DNA from: Ochotona curzoniae
Taxonomy: Eukaryota; Chordata; Mammalia; Lagomorpha; Ochotonidae
Length of the DNA stretch: 64,000 nt
Assembly (NCBI RefSeq): GCF_017591425.1
Contig: NW_024465669.1
Location: 1 to 64,000 of the forward strand
Reading direction: 5' to 3'
A program made the position numbers and the translations under genes. Below are positions 55,801 through 60,384 of this stretch, piece after piece; the first letter of the stretch is position 1; each line of letters begins with the position of its first letter. The notes below the pieces were generated by a model. That model was not told where the DNA came from, did no database searches, and saw nothing but the letters and a program-made list of their open reading frames with translations.

Positions 55801-56876
55801 TGCACATGGAAGCTGAAGTTGCACATACCACTCTCCTCCGAGCCCCCACTGGAGCCCATGTTGAAGTGAAACTCACACTGTCTTGCTGGAGATGCAGCAC
55901 AGACATGTATAGAAAAAAAAAATTAGGATTTCAAGCAAGAGTTGCTGGAGTCAGAAGGATGAAATATAAAGGATGAAGCTCTGACACAGTTATGCTCCAA
56001 ATATCAACATCTTTTGATAAATATGTGAAGAGCAGTCATATTATCTCAAGTCCTCATTTTCTGCATAAATTGACATTGTTTTGCAATATTAAGCTGGATG
56101 AGAGAATAAACATGCAATGTACAATAGAAGGGGGGAAATAAGTGTACCGTGAGAATGGTCTTTGTCTTCCCAGAATTGATTTCTTACCATAGTGTGCTGA
56201 GTATTCAGCATTCTTGTTTGTTTTTCTACTCTCAGCTCTAATGATCAAGAACTAAGAAGATTGTTTTAAAAATTACATTTGTAATATAAAATGTTTAAGT
56301 AATAAAGAAGTAGGAAGATTTTGCAGAATTGCTGATTTAAAAGATAAATTACCATTGTGATCAAATTACAATGAAAAGCTTACATTTCCCAGACCCATAA
56401 AGTTTGTGTTTTAATCCTGGCACTTGTCATTTTTTATACTTCATTTAAACCTTGCTCAGTTGCATAATGATGGAGTGGGACCGGTTGACTTTGATGAGCT
56501 CTTCATTTCAGTCATTTGGCTCTGTGTCACAGTATTCACGGTAGTCTCATTTTGAAGTGGCAAAAAAGCAATTCCAAGCTTCAGTAGAACACACTATTCT
56601 TCAGCAACAAATATTGGTTTTCCCAGGATAAATACTGGGAGATATGAAAGAGTGTTTTGATCAGAATCATCCTAGAAGATCTGCTTCTACAATGATATTG
56701 AGTTAGTTAGAGTGGCTACTTTATGGCAGTGGTAATTTTCTTAAAGTGTGGGTGGTTTCTCTTGGAAAAGTAACTGAGAGCTGCTTTTTCTATTTGTAGT
56801 TTATCTGACGGTGAGTTGGAAACGTTACAAAAAGATTCTTACGTGCTTGAAATTCCAGGTAAACCCTTTGACAGAG
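347..56876 (+). CDS. MIA2/cTAGE5-like coiled-coil gene with quadruplicated exon cassette (partial, multi-exon)
   Basis: The family (MIA2/cTAGE5, MIA3/TANGO1) sits at ER exit sites, binds COPII coat proteins through a proline-rich tail, and helps load bulky cargo such as procollagen or lipoprotein. Only coiled-coil exons are in the window. Seen directly: exons at 347-436, 3585-3704, 5418-5502 and 8567-8705, then four copies of E1-E4, then 56800-56876, all in one continuous frame and totalling 1567 nt. Alignment to the human MIA2 coiled coil, recalled from memory, is collinear. Examples are [10 protein letters not shown] for [19 protein letters not shown] for LEEELERTI, and [12 protein letters not shown] for AERNLNDLRKEN. 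Identity looks roughly 40-50%, too low for an ortholog of MIA2 or MIA3, so I infer a fast-evolving paralog. It keeps introns, unlike the primate CTAGE retrogenes. No membrane helix, SH3 domain or proline-rich exon was found. A decaying pseudogene is the main alternative, but the intact cassette exons argue against it. Confidence 0.8.
1020..1310 (-). mobile_element. C-type SINE, old and diverged, antisense
   Basis: ATTTATTTGAGAGGTGGAG, GGTTACTCCCCAAAT and GAAACTGGATGG match the antisense consensus in order, with a degenerate centre. Confidence 0.5.
1890..2170 (-). mobile_element. C-type SINE, antisense
   Basis: Contains TGATTCACTCCC, GGGCCATCCTCAACTGCTTT, CAGGGAGCTGGATGG and ACCAGGCCC in the order expected of the antisense consensus. 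Confidence 0.85.
2339..2664 (-). mobile_element. C-type SINE nested in an older SINE, with TSD
   Basis: Antisense copy from the T-run to GCGCCGGGCC. TGGCCCAAGA occurs at 2328-2337 and again at 2665-2674. The host is an older antisense C-SINE covering 2185-2337 and 2675-2815. Confidence 0.88.
3298..3356 (+). pseudogene. 3'-truncated tRNA-Ala(AGC) retropseudogene, tailless
   Basis: Begins GGGGAATTAGCTC with an intact A box, an AGC anticodon in the loop CTTAGCATG, and stops inside the T loop after GGGATCGAT. The acceptor 3' strand, CCA and any A-tail are missing. It is bounded by perfect 14-bp direct repeats AAAGTACCTGTGTT at 3280-3293 and 3357-3370. Four bases (GGTT) lie between the left repeat and the tRNA. 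The structure fits the known mammalian class of tailless retropseudogenes made by L1 enzymes. Confidence 0.88.
3585..3704 (+). CDS. Coiled-coil exon 2 of window (phase 0-0, 40 aa)
   Basis: Acceptor TTTCAG and donor GAG/GTAAAT flank a 120-nt open exon. Its product begins [18 protein letters not shown] and ends with INDSANHIE. It aligns with the MIA2 block starting LLQEAEVWKEQVSELNKQK and ending LNDKESHIK, one residue shorter. It keeps the alternating charged/hydrophobic pattern of a coiled coil and the phase needed to join its neighbours. Confidence 0.75.
5078..5335 (+). mobile_element. C-type SINE, older subfamily
   Basis: GGGCTGGTATTGTGG head, GGAGGTCCTGGCTCCTGGCT middle, CTGTTGACTTTCAAATAAAG tail. 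Confidence 0.75.
5418..5502 (+). CDS. Coiled-coil exon 3 of window (phase 0-1) with displaced acceptor
   Basis: Encodes [20 protein letters not shown] then DMKSDSEN, matching KMKDWAAMLGEDITDDDNLE and NSESEN of MIA2. Homology continues upstream to about 5396 (SEHVLK for TERLLK), but no AG lies at the expected border after the T-run. The nearest usable AG is at 5416-5417, and starting at 5418 keeps the frame. Donor is AACG/GTACTC. Bases just past the donor still read GTPLD, resembling GAYLD of the family, so the border may have shifted or the following exon may have decayed in place. Confidence 0.6.
6043..6385 (+). mobile_element. C-type SINE, older subfamily
   Basis: GGGGCTGGCATTGTGGCAC head, GGGAGACCTGGAAAG middle, CAAACAAATAAATCTC tail. 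Confidence 0.78.
6560..6795 (-). mobile_element. C-type SINE, old antisense fragment
   Basis: ATGTATTTATTCATTTACTG start, AGTCCCCAAATGCCC and GAGGTCTCCTAAGTGG. Strongly diverged. Confidence 0.5.
7295..7624 (+). mobile_element. C-type SINE, young, with TSD
   Basis: Starts GGGCCTGGTACGGTGGCC and ends AATAAAAATAAATAAATCTT plus A-run. Target repeats AAATAATACT lie at 7284-7293 and about 7625-7634. The head is tRNA-derived with a box A-like TAGTGGCTACAG. Confidence 0.88.
8017..8044 (+). CDS. Possible short remnant exon (28 nt)
   Basis: ATAG acceptor and GAAG/GTAGGT donor surround 28 nt reading ITVDELAFE, which could be what is left of the MIA2 block ending SEVDKTKEELT. Its end phase fits the exon at 8567, but its start phase does not fit the donor at 5502: used directly it would hit a stop. 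It is therefore skipped in my model, where 5502 joins 8567 in frame. Confidence 0.25.
8567..8705 (+). CDS. Exon X, coiled-coil exon before the cassette array (phase 1-2)
   Basis: CTTTAG acceptor and TGCAG/GTAATA donor bound a 139-nt open exon. The product starts [20 protein letters not shown] and ends [13 protein letters not shown]. It aligns without gaps to the MIA2 exon starting [20 protein letters not shown] and ending TELYQENEMKLHR. Decayed copies lie at 16808-16939 and 43547-43676, so this exon was once part of the duplicated unit, and only this copy stays open. Confidence 0.75.
8866..10260. mobile_element. L1-derived mosaic, opposite orientations
   Basis: 8866-9000 is sense ORF2 C-terminus (GGAATACTATTCACCCATTG...). 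About 9340-10015 is antisense ORF2 end (GGGTTGTTTCCATGCC, CCCACCAACGGTGAGACAGG). 10018-10260 looks like a sense 3' UTR ending AATAAAATGTATATAAAG plus an A-run. The antisense-then-sense order from 9340 to 10260 fits twin priming. The 9021-9160 part is shared with unit 4. Confidence 0.5.
10333..10396. repeat. 26-bp inverted repeat (hairpin) with 12-nt loop
   Basis: Arms 10333-10358 (AAATATTACAATCC ... AACAAATG) and 10371-10396 (CATTTGTTTAG ... GTAATATTT) are complementary at 25 of 26 positions, the exception being able to form G-U. The loop is CACATATATATA. It does not look like a SINE or L1 part. Confidence 0.85.
10600..10770 (-). mobile_element. Old antisense C-SINE fragment shared by all four units
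   Basis: TTATTTGAAAATCAGCATTA, CATCTGCTGGTTGAT and GGATCTGCATGTGGGATT recur at 20610-20770, 37520-37630 and 48970-49125. It therefore predates the tandem duplication and serves as an anchor for aligning units. Confidence 0.7.
11153..11254 (+). CDS. Cassette copy 1, exon E1 (102 nt)
   Basis: Acceptor CTTAAG and donor CG/GTATTA. Encodes [20 protein letters not shown] followed by [13 protein letters not shown], matching KLTVEENYRLEKEEKLSKVD and EELETY of MIA2. Starts with one base completing the codon left open at 8705 and ends two bases into an Arg codon. Confidence 0.75.
11362..11668 (-). mobile_element. C-type SINE, antisense
   Basis: TTGGAAAGGCAGATTTACAG, CAGGGAGCTGGATGGGAAG-like and CATCACACTAGGCTG. 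Private to unit 1, 0.1 kb after E1. Confidence 0.8.
12010..12345 (-). mobile_element. Old antisense C-SINE
   Basis: GTGTTTGAAAGGCAGCAAAC, ATTAGCAGGGAGCTTG and CACAGTGCTGTCCCC mark a diverged antisense copy. Another old fragment lies at 11690-11845. Confidence 0.6.
12701..12761 (+). CDS. Cassette copy 1, exon E2 (61 nt)
   Basis: Acceptor TTCCTAG and donor CAG/GTGTGT. Encodes [20 protein letters not shown], matching KRAKDLEEELERTIHSYQGQ. The donor leads straight into a minisatellite whose units echo this exon's 3' end, so splice-site choice here could be unusual. Confidence 0.78.
12741..13110 (+). repeat. Minisatellite derived from E2 3' end and 5' splice site
   Basis: Six to seven imperfect units of about 40-70 bp, most beginning CCATTCATTATTACCAGG or similar and running into a TG-rich tail ending ATGTA. 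Unit starts fall near 12793, 12840, 12893, 12932, 12989 and 13060. Read in the exon frame, the unit at 12795 gives IHYYQVQ then a GT, matching IHSYQGQ/GT at the 3' end of the family E2 exon. The array therefore seems to have grown from the exon/intron junction. Confidence 0.6.
13542..13577 (+). CDS. Cassette copy 1, exon E3 (36 nt)
   Basis: Acceptor GTTTTTCAG and strong donor TGG/GTAAGT. Encodes [12 protein letters not shown], matching IISHEKKAHDNW of MIA2. Phase 0 at both ends. The terminal Trp is kept in all four copies. Confidence 0.75.
14725..15025 (-). mobile_element. Old antisense C-SINE
   Basis: AAGATTTGTTTACTTATTTG, CTTCCATCGGCTGGTTAA and TTGGCAGGAAGCTCTG in consensus order. Confidence 0.6.
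15114..15309 (-). mobile_element. L1 3' UTR fragment between 35-bp direct repeats
   Basis: The insert resembles an antisense L1 3' end (GTCCCTGGGATTTTCC, CCTTCCCTACTGGG). A perfect 35-bp repeat starting CTTTGTAGCCTTATTTC occurs at 15079-15113 and 15310-15344. The repeat is long for a target duplication, so a local duplication is also possible. Confidence 0.6.
16472..16539 (+). CDS. Cassette copy 1, exon E4 (68 nt)
   Basis: Acceptor ATTTTTCAG and donor AAA/GTAAGT. Encodes [20 protein letters not shown] plus SK, matching LAARNAERNLNDLRKENAHN. The exon is identical, base for base, to the copy-2 exon at 27145-27212, while E1-E3 of these copies differ widely. Confidence 0.78.
16808..16939 (+). 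pseudogene. Decayed copy of exon X at start of cassette unit 2
   Basis: Reads [10 protein letters not shown], then a stop caused by a short deletion, then in another frame [19 protein letters not shown]. These match [10 protein letters not shown] and KLQQKLKVMTELYQENEMK of the family, closer to human MIA2 than the live exon X at 8567. The end has only a weak donor (CA/GTGACA). It marks the 5' side of the second duplicated unit. Confidence 0.7.
17760..19080 (-). mobile_element. Antisense L1 fragment (ORF2 end plus 3' UTR)
   Basis: 18340-19080 is homologous to the C-terminal ORF2 region at 32070-32560, for example GGATTGTGCTGCTGTAAATA, TTTCCACTTGGC and CCCACCAATGTGGAGCAGG. 17760-18330 resembles an L1 3' UTR. 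All frames are broken. Confidence 0.75.
19190..19465 (-). mobile_element. Old antisense C-SINE
   Basis: AGCTCCCAGTTGGGTGCAGG, ATTAGCAGGGAGC and CACAGTGCCAGCCTC in consensus order. Similar old copies lie at 20160-20450, 23060-23430 and 38250-38600. Confidence 0.55.
20885..22152 (-). mobile_element. Antisense L1 3' element in unit 2, with empty-site proof
   Basis: The first 350 bp resemble the 3' UTR of the L1 at 31430-31860. The rest is a longer 3' region shared, in inverse orientation, with 61090-62320. Flanks TATTTCATTTATTTTACC (from 20865) and ATATTCATTTTTTTTTTACC (from 22150) are duplicated, while unit 1 (10868) and unit 4 (49230) carry this T-rich ACCTTTTAAATC site once. Confidence 0.75.
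22438..22533 (+). CDS. Cassette copy 2, exon E1 (96 nt)
   Basis: Acceptor CTTTAAG and donor TG/GTATTA. Encodes [20 protein letters not shown] followed by [11 protein letters not shown], six bases shorter than copy 1. It keeps the IEE-x-C and VD core of the exon and the 2-2 phase pattern. Confidence 0.68.
23748..23808 (+). CDS. Cassette copy 2, exon E2 (61 nt)
   Basis: Acceptor TAAACAG and donor AGG/GTAAGT. With the carried-over codon it encodes [20 protein letters not shown], matching KRAKDLEEELERTIHSYQGQ. Two heptad leucines are replaced (T, R/A), so this copy may be a weaker coil. A (TG)n run starts immediately inside the intron. Confidence 0.68.
23814..23868 (+). repeat. (TG)n run at E2 donor of unit 2
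   Basis: Begins within six bases of the 5' splice site GTAAGT of E2 copy 2 and grades into GTGTGTT units. Short TG-rich starts also follow E2 in units 1, 3 and 4. Confidence 0.95.
24394..24429 (+). CDS. Cassette copy 2, exon E3 (36 nt)
   Basis: Acceptor TTTTTCAG and donor TGG/GTAAGT. Encodes [12 protein letters not shown], matching IISHEKKAHDNW. Phase 0 at both ends. Confidence 0.72.
25144..25748 (+). mobile_element. Solo LTR of an endogenous retrovirus (605 bp, 4-bp TSD)
   Basis: Starts TG and ends CA, flanked by AGAG at 25140-25143 and 25749-25752. The homologous intron of unit 3 reads CTGAGAGGAGCATAG at 40222-40236 with a single AGAG and no insert. Unit 4 is also empty near 51325. Inside are a TATAAA at 25555-25560 and an AATAAA at 25644-25649, followed by GCTTTTGCATC. 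This layout and the 4-bp duplication suggest a gamma-type (class I) LTR. No internal retroviral genes are present. Confidence 0.88.
25928..26240 (-). mobile_element. C-type SINE, antisense
   Basis: AAAGACAGATTTACAGAG, GGTTGACTCCCCAGGTGG, CAGGGAGCTGGATGGGAAG and ATGCAAGGCAAGAATT in order. Its outer end meets a T-run rather than the usual GGCC, so that end is truncated. Confidence 0.82.
27145..27212 (+). CDS. Cassette copy 2, exon E4 (68 nt)
   Basis: Same 68 bases as the copy-1 exon at 16472-16539, with the same acceptor and donor. It lies inside a block of about 0.82 kb nearly identical to 15853-16702. Confidence 0.76.
27900..30108 (-). pseudogene. Broken L1 ORF2 (reverse transcriptase and C-terminal part)
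   Basis: Minus-strand pieces at 29617-30108 ([26 protein letters not shown] of the RT palm), 29201-29500 and 27900-28394 ([31 protein letters not shown] near the C-terminus) lie in order but in different frames. Further upstream ORF2 homology runs to about 31400 without long open frames. The YADD-box region is interrupted. Non-functional relic. Confidence 0.8.
31408..34368 (-). mobile_element. Younger 5'-truncated L1 nested in the old L1
   Basis: On the minus strand it starts abruptly in ORF2 at about 34368 and ends with a 3' UTR (31870-31425) and an A-tail, seen as a T-run at 31410-31422. It is 2.96 kb long. A target duplication is not obvious. Confidence 0.88.
31860..34365 (-). pseudogene. 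L1 ORF2, reverse transcriptase to C-terminus, one frameshift
   Basis: ORF2 makes the L1 endonuclease/reverse transcriptase. The frame is open from the truncation point ([20 protein letters not shown] at 34365) through the RT core: [30 protein letters not shown] (YADD catalytic box), and [19 protein letters not shown]. It ends with the [20 protein letters not shown] cysteine-rich region. Near 32040 a frameshift diverts the last part into a stop at 31972. The true C-terminus continues in another frame ([20 protein letters not shown]) to about 31860. The endonuclease domain is absent because of 5' truncation. An internal Met at 34071 is not a real start. Confidence 0.85.
35017..35520 (-). pseudogene. 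L1 ORF1 remnant
   Basis: The minus-strand frame at 35211-35017 reads [20 protein letters not shown], resembling the L1 ORF1 segment before the RNA-binding C-terminal domain. The preceding 300 bases (35220-35520) are A-rich on the minus strand with coiled-coil-like codons but carry stops. Confidence 0.55.
35531..35865 (+). mobile_element. C-type SINE inserted in old L1, with TSD
   Basis: Starts GGGCCCGGGGGCGTGGCC, has GGTTCTAATCC as box B, and ends AAATAAATAAATCTTT plus A-run. Imperfect 15-bp repeats AGAAAGTTTATAATG (35516-35530) and AGAAATTTTATAATG (35866-35880) flank it. Confidence 0.9.
37290..37500 (-). mobile_element. Short antisense L1 3' UTR fragment
   Basis: The sequence (GTGTGTTTATTTTTATG ... 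CGGCAACAATTG) resembles the 3' UTR part of the L1 at 17815-17930. It lies just before the unit-3 intron block. Confidence 0.4.
37951..38052 (+). CDS. Cassette copy 3, exon E1 (102 nt)
   Basis: Acceptor CTTTAAG and donor TAG/GTATTC. Encodes [20 protein letters not shown] followed by [13 protein letters not shown]. The other two frames contain stops, and the open frame is exactly the one the cassette phase needs. Differs from the copy-4 exon by only a few bases. Confidence 0.75.
38869..38929 (+). CDS. Cassette copy 3, exon E2 (61 nt)
   Basis: Acceptor TTCATAG and donor GAG/GTAAGT. Encodes [20 protein letters not shown], keeping the DLE-x-EL-x-RT core of the family exon. Confidence 0.78.
39462..39497 (+). 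CDS. Cassette copy 3, exon E3 (36 nt)
   Basis: Acceptor TGTTTTAG and donor TGG/GTAAGT. Encodes [12 protein letters not shown], matching IISHEKKAHDNW. Phase 0 at both ends. Confidence 0.74.
40660..40890 (+). mobile_element. C-type SINE, 5'-truncated
   Basis: CTTGTGGCCTAGAAAAGCAG, CTGCACCCACATAGAGG and ATTAAATAAAAC tail. Private to unit 3. Confidence 0.7.
41900..43200 (+). other. Intron stretch, unit 3 (between E3 and E4)
   Basis: No gene. 41700-42120 is shared with unit 4. The rest is AT-rich intron with patches of homology to 15360-15800 and 54300-54700 (AAATATTTATGTG-type blocks), which are the same intron in other units. Confidence 0.6.
43210..43271 (+). CDS. Cassette copy 3, exon E4 (62 nt)
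   Basis: Acceptor ATCTTTAAG and donor AT/GTAAGT. Encodes [20 protein letters not shown], the copy closest to the family sequence LAARNAERNLNDLRKEN. Six bases shorter than the other E4 exons, which preserves frame. Confidence 0.78.
43547..43676 (+). pseudogene. Decayed copy of exon X at start of cassette unit 4
   Basis: Fragments such as CACATCAAAAATGTCCAAAC, TGCATTTTGAAAGTAAAA and TATCAAGAAAATGAAAAA match, in order, the parts of exon X coding for [14 protein letters not shown] and YQENE. Frameshifts and loss of clear splice sites make it a relic. No equivalent was found between 27213 and 37950, where the homology ends and L1 DNA begins. Confidence 0.6.
43999..44042 (+). repeat. (AC)n with AGAC interruptions
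   Basis: CACACACA with repeated ACAGAC steps, just upstream of the antisense LTR in unit 3. Confidence 0.95.
44080..44836 (-). mobile_element. Antisense solo LTR with an L1 tail fragment inside
   Basis: On the minus strand it runs from TGTTTCAAGC to GCGACAACA, giving TGTT...AACA ends. It has a TATA-like AATATAAAAGA near 44740 and CATAAATCTTGC near the 3' end. Unit 1 at 17285-17345 reads through the same flanks (GATTGCTCCTGCT ... TTGATCAG) without the element. A short antisense L1 3' end with a T-run lies inside at about 44165-44240. No clear target duplication. Confidence 0.6.
45230..47640 (-). mobile_element. Antisense L1 with central deletion and SINE at the junction
   Basis: 45430-45690 is the ORF2 C-terminal region. 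45997-46250 matches ORF1-proximal sequence and 46250-47640 matches 5' UTR-type sequence also seen at 35880-36050. Most of ORF2 is missing, and a 5'-truncated C-SINE (45696-45996) sits at the gap. Confidence 0.65.
45696..45996 (+). mobile_element. C-type SINE, 5'-truncated
   Basis: Starts at AAAGTCCTCGCCTTGC, inside the tRNA-like head, and ends ATAAATAAATCTTT plus A-run. It sits at the deletion point of the L1 at 45230-47640. Confidence 0.88.
49515..49616 (+). CDS. Cassette copy 4, exon E1 (102 nt)
   Basis: Acceptor TTGCTAAG and donor TAG/GTATTC. Encodes [20 protein letters not shown] followed by [13 protein letters not shown], nearly the same as copy 3. The intron to E2 is only 254 bp, against 0.8-1.4 kb in the other copies. 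Confidence 0.75.
49871..49931 (+). CDS. Cassette copy 4, exon E2 (61 nt)
   Basis: Acceptor TTCATAG and donor TTG/GTATGT. Encodes [20 protein letters not shown], with the strongest heptad pattern of the four E2 copies and a close match to KRAKDLEEELERTIHSYQGQ. Confidence 0.78.
50442..50477 (+). CDS. Cassette copy 4, exon E3 (36 nt)
   Basis: Acceptor TGTTTTTAG and donor TGG/GTAAGT. Encodes [12 protein letters not shown], the E3 copy closest to IISHEKKAHDNW. Phase 0 at both ends. Confidence 0.76.
52081..52634 (+). mobile_element. Possible LTR or LTR-like insertion
   Basis: A block of about 550 bp found in unit 4 but not in unit 3, whose sequence resumes at GATGTCTTTTGG near 41391. It begins TGTCTGTTTG and ends near CCCCA. 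It has TTTATAAACA near 52271 and AATAAA at 52510-52515 with a short R/U5-like tail. No target duplication or internal genes were seen, so the class is uncertain. Confidence 0.4.
52754..52816 (+). repeat. (TG)n(AG)n compound microsatellite
   Basis: An uninterrupted TG run changes directly into an AG run and then AAAGAAAA. Found only in unit 4. Confidence 0.95.
53137..53470 (+). mobile_element. C-type SINE inserted into the tail of an older SINE
   Basis: Starts GGGCCTGGCGCTGTGGCC. Repeats ATAAATGAATCTT (53124-53136) and ATAAGTGAATCTT (about 53471-53483) flank it. The host is an older plus-strand C-SINE fragment at 52935-53136. Confidence 0.9.
55383..55450 (+). CDS. Cassette copy 4, exon E4 (68 nt)
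   Basis: Acceptor TTTTTAAG and donor AT/GTGAGT. Encodes [20 protein letters not shown] plus MP. It keeps the [11 protein letters not shown] core. Its last two bases plus the first base of 56800 make an Ile codon. Confidence 0.76.
55620..56799 (+). other. Single-copy intron before the last exon
   Basis: No gene, cassette exon or clear transposon seen. A minus-strand open frame at 56054-56248 has no recognisable similarity. Confidence 0.55.
56800..56876 (+). CDS. Last coiled-coil exon in window, two in-phase donors
   Basis: Acceptor TATTTGTAG and donor GAG/GTACAC. Encodes [20 protein letters not shown] then KPFDR, matching LTETEFKFELLEKDPYALDVP then NTAFGR of MIA2. A second, better donor CCAG/GTAAAC at 56858/56859 has the same phase and would drop six codons. 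In the family the next exon begins the proline-rich COPII-binding tail. I did not find it before 64000. Confidence 0.75.
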
Positions 56877-59800
56877 GTACACTATTTTTCTCAACCCCTG
56901 TTACAAAATACATGTTAGATCTTTATATATTCTGATTGTCAATTTATGTTACTAGAAATAAAAGTGGTTATTTAGGAATATTTTAGATTCTGGAACTATG
57001 AAAGGTCTGTTCTAAGCTCTCCTTAGAACTGCAAGGTTTGAGGTTTTATTTCAATCACACTAACGGAATGTATTTCTGCCTTCCTTTCTCAGTGGGGCTT
57101 TGGAAGATGATAAATGTTCAGTTCTTTGACCTTGAAAAGCCAAATGCTTGACATGTTAGGTATTACTAGTTTTTGGATATGAATTAAGGAGTGCTTAAAT
57201 GGAAAAGCATTTGATTGTTTATATATGAGATGCATATTAAATTTTCATGCATATTGAATTAGATGCTTGAATTTTCATAAAGTATTTATCCTAATAATGA
57301 GAATTAAAATAGTTGGCTTTTAACTATTTAAAAGGTAGAAAAGCTTAATCTGAGTATGGCTGCAATAATTAAACCAAGAGAGGACTATTATAAGATATAT
57401 TTTATGTTACTATTGTAAGATGTATTTTATGTCTCTATCCATTCATTGTTGAGTTAGCATATTTAATTATCTCAGACTATTTTGGTAAGTAATTAAAATA
57501 TGAGACTTAACTCAATTTCTGCAGCATTGAAAATAAATTAATAATTCTATAGGATCACATTTTAATAACCTTAACAAGTTACAAAATTCACTTTGAGGAG
57601 ACAAGCTTCATTAAAATTAGTCTTTTTCTATATTTTAAAAATATCGAATTATTACAAATTTGAAGTAACAACAAGATTGGAAAGGGGAAAAACTGCATTG
57701 AATAAATTTTTATCTGAATCTAATGAAAAAGTCCTGGGGGGGGGGATAAATAATGTTTCAATCTGTTGAATATGACTTATATCAGTCACACTTCATGAAA
57801 TATTGCATGTTTAAGAATTGTTATTTTTGTGGTGTTTAAGTTTGATTTTTATCATTGAATTTTAGCTTTGAAAGGATAACCATTATTTCAGAGTAGTTTG
57901 CAAAATGGTAGACCTTTTGGTTGTTTACAGAAATATTGCTTAATTAGTATGTATAAATTGACTATTCACTGATGAATCAAAAGTAGTTTCTGTTGCCTTA
58001 GAATATATTTTGTGTTTTCTATTTTACATATCAGAAGCACTTCATAAATGGCCCGGCTGTGCTTCCATGTTGCAACCTACATATGCCAAAACATACAAAA
58101 GCAAGCTGCCATTAATAACTAAACAAAATCAAATTGCTTGTCCCCTAAAACTTCCTACCACTCTGAACTATATCCAGCATATTTTTGCTTAACCTCTAGT
58201 TAACTTCAGTATAATAATTATTTTATTGAACAAAGTTTGATTCAATTCTGTCTGGTAGTAACACAAAGTTAGTTAATGGTCAGAACATGCATTAACCTTT
58301 AACATGGCAATAGCATAACTCAATGGTAATTGTGGAAATGGGATTCCAACTTTGTAGTATAGCTAAATGAAGCTATGAAAGAACTAGTGCTTATGTGGAA
58401 TCCCAGCACATCAAAGGGGAGGGTGGGCCAATTGAGCCATCATGCTGGAATATTTTGTATTTTCATCTCATTCTTAAAATGATCTTTAAAATACACATCT
58501 GGAAAACACAAATTCCTTACACTTACTCTTTGTTACCTTTGGAAAAAGAGCTGTATGACATCAAATATATACACGTATTTATTTTTCTCATATATATATA
58601 TTGTTTTCTTGGAGGTTATGCTATAGTACATTTTTTAATCTTTTGATCCATAATTTTGCCATTAGAAAGCAATTTGTTATACTATGTAATAAATTTTAAG
58701 GAGAAAACATAATAGAACATCAAAACAATCTAATAAAATCATCATTTGATGTATCATTATTAGAATATAAAATTTCAGAAAAACAATTTCCACATTGTAA
58801 TCATGATATTTTTATTATAGCAAATCACAAAATAAAACTAACCTTTTTAGAGTTAAGTAATTATGAATTCCTTTTATAGACAGGATTTAGAGACAAATCA
58901 TTTGATGTTTTGGAAACCAAAATTGTCTGCTCTGCATTTTCATAGCTACCTGGAGTGTAAGCAGTAGATGCTGTTTTTTCTCTTTCCTACCTTCTTTATA
59001 AAGGCTCTAGTGCCTTTGAAACAATCTGTACCTTGAGCTTTCTTCTTTTGATATTTTGCCGTATTTTCTTCACTGTTCAGTGACAGTAATGTAACATTTT
59101 CCCTTGACAGGTGAGAAAATTAGAAGTTACAGACTTGCTCATAATCACAGTCTTAGGACATTGTTCACATTGAAATGTGCCCACCTTTTATTGGTGATCT
59201 TAACAGATGTGACTCATCTGAAGAGTCTGTAATTTGTGCATGTTCCTGTTAATGCTGCAATTCTAAATATCCATGCACCACTTCCTTTGGAATTACTTCA
59301 GAACGTCCAATCAGTGTCTTTGATGTTGTTGGATATTTGCCTTTTGCCCATTAACTGTTATATCATCTTTCTTCATCTTCAGTTTACTTCTATTAGTTCT
59401 TCCCACTGTACAGTCCAGTTGCACATTGGGACCACAGTGCATGATCAACTTGAAAGGAGCTATGAATCTTTGCGTGTAAAGGTTTTTGGTCTGAATAACA
59501 AACTTTTTCTTTCAGGATTTTTGAAGTTGAAATTTTTACTTGGTAGCTAGTTGATTTGCAGCTTTAGTCCTCTGAGTAGACACGTTAGAGAAAAATCCTT
59601 TGAATCTGTCCTTATTTGGAACTTTGCCTCACTCCAGACTTCTGCATATTTTCTACTTTCTCAGGTTTCATCTTTTAATAAGCAAACTGGAAAAAATGAA
59701 TGACTTACAAAAATGATGTGGTTCATTTAATACAGCACATCCATGAGGAATAGTTGATCTCCTCACATGCAAGTCAGTTGACCTAACTTTACAACAGGAA

Positions 59801-60384
59801 CCATATATTGCTTCAAACAGATTAATACAAATTACATAAAGAACACTTATATTGTTTTGTAGAAGTTAATAAAGGAATGATCAAATTAATTTTGATTTCT
59901 TAAAAGAGGTGCTAAAATAGATGAACATCTTAATGTCAGGCTTCCATTGTAAAAACAAACAAACAAAAAACAGATATTCAGGATAATACAATTTGATTGA
60001 TAAATGAGATACATTTTGTCTAATTGAAAATATATCATTAATCTTTATATCTTATTCAAACATGGATTTATTGTGTTGCTTTTATTTTTGAATATGTGAT
60101 TGAAATTAAGACACAATATTTTCTGTGGTCATAAAAACAATGTCAAAATAATTCCCATAATTATAAATATTTTTTCCCACATAAATTTTTAAGTATATAT
60201 ATATGTGTATATATAAATAGAGAGAGAAGTAAACACTTATTACTATTATTGTTTTTTCCTTTGTTAAGGCTCAAGAAACTGAGATCAGACCTTGGACCCT
60301 TTGATTTCAATTGAGAGAGGAAAACCAAACTATGACAAATCCCCCAATTTTGACAGGAATTTTTCTGATATTGACTGTCTGTTA
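56877..60384 (+). other. Intron after the last exon, no recognised exon
   Basis: AT-rich sequence with few repeats. I looked for the family's next exon, which would begin with EHSPYGPSPLG-like codons in phase 1, and did not see it. Open frames at 58010-58192, 58395-58646 and 59236-59550 have no recognisable match and no splice-site support. Confidence 0.55.

Noticed and set aside
58010..58192. Possible next exon or processed gene fragment.
   Set aside because: Does not match the expected proline-rich family exon and lacks phase-compatible splice sites.
59236..59550. 104-codon open frame in the downstream intron.
   Set aside because: No recognisable domain, no splice support and no repetition in the window.
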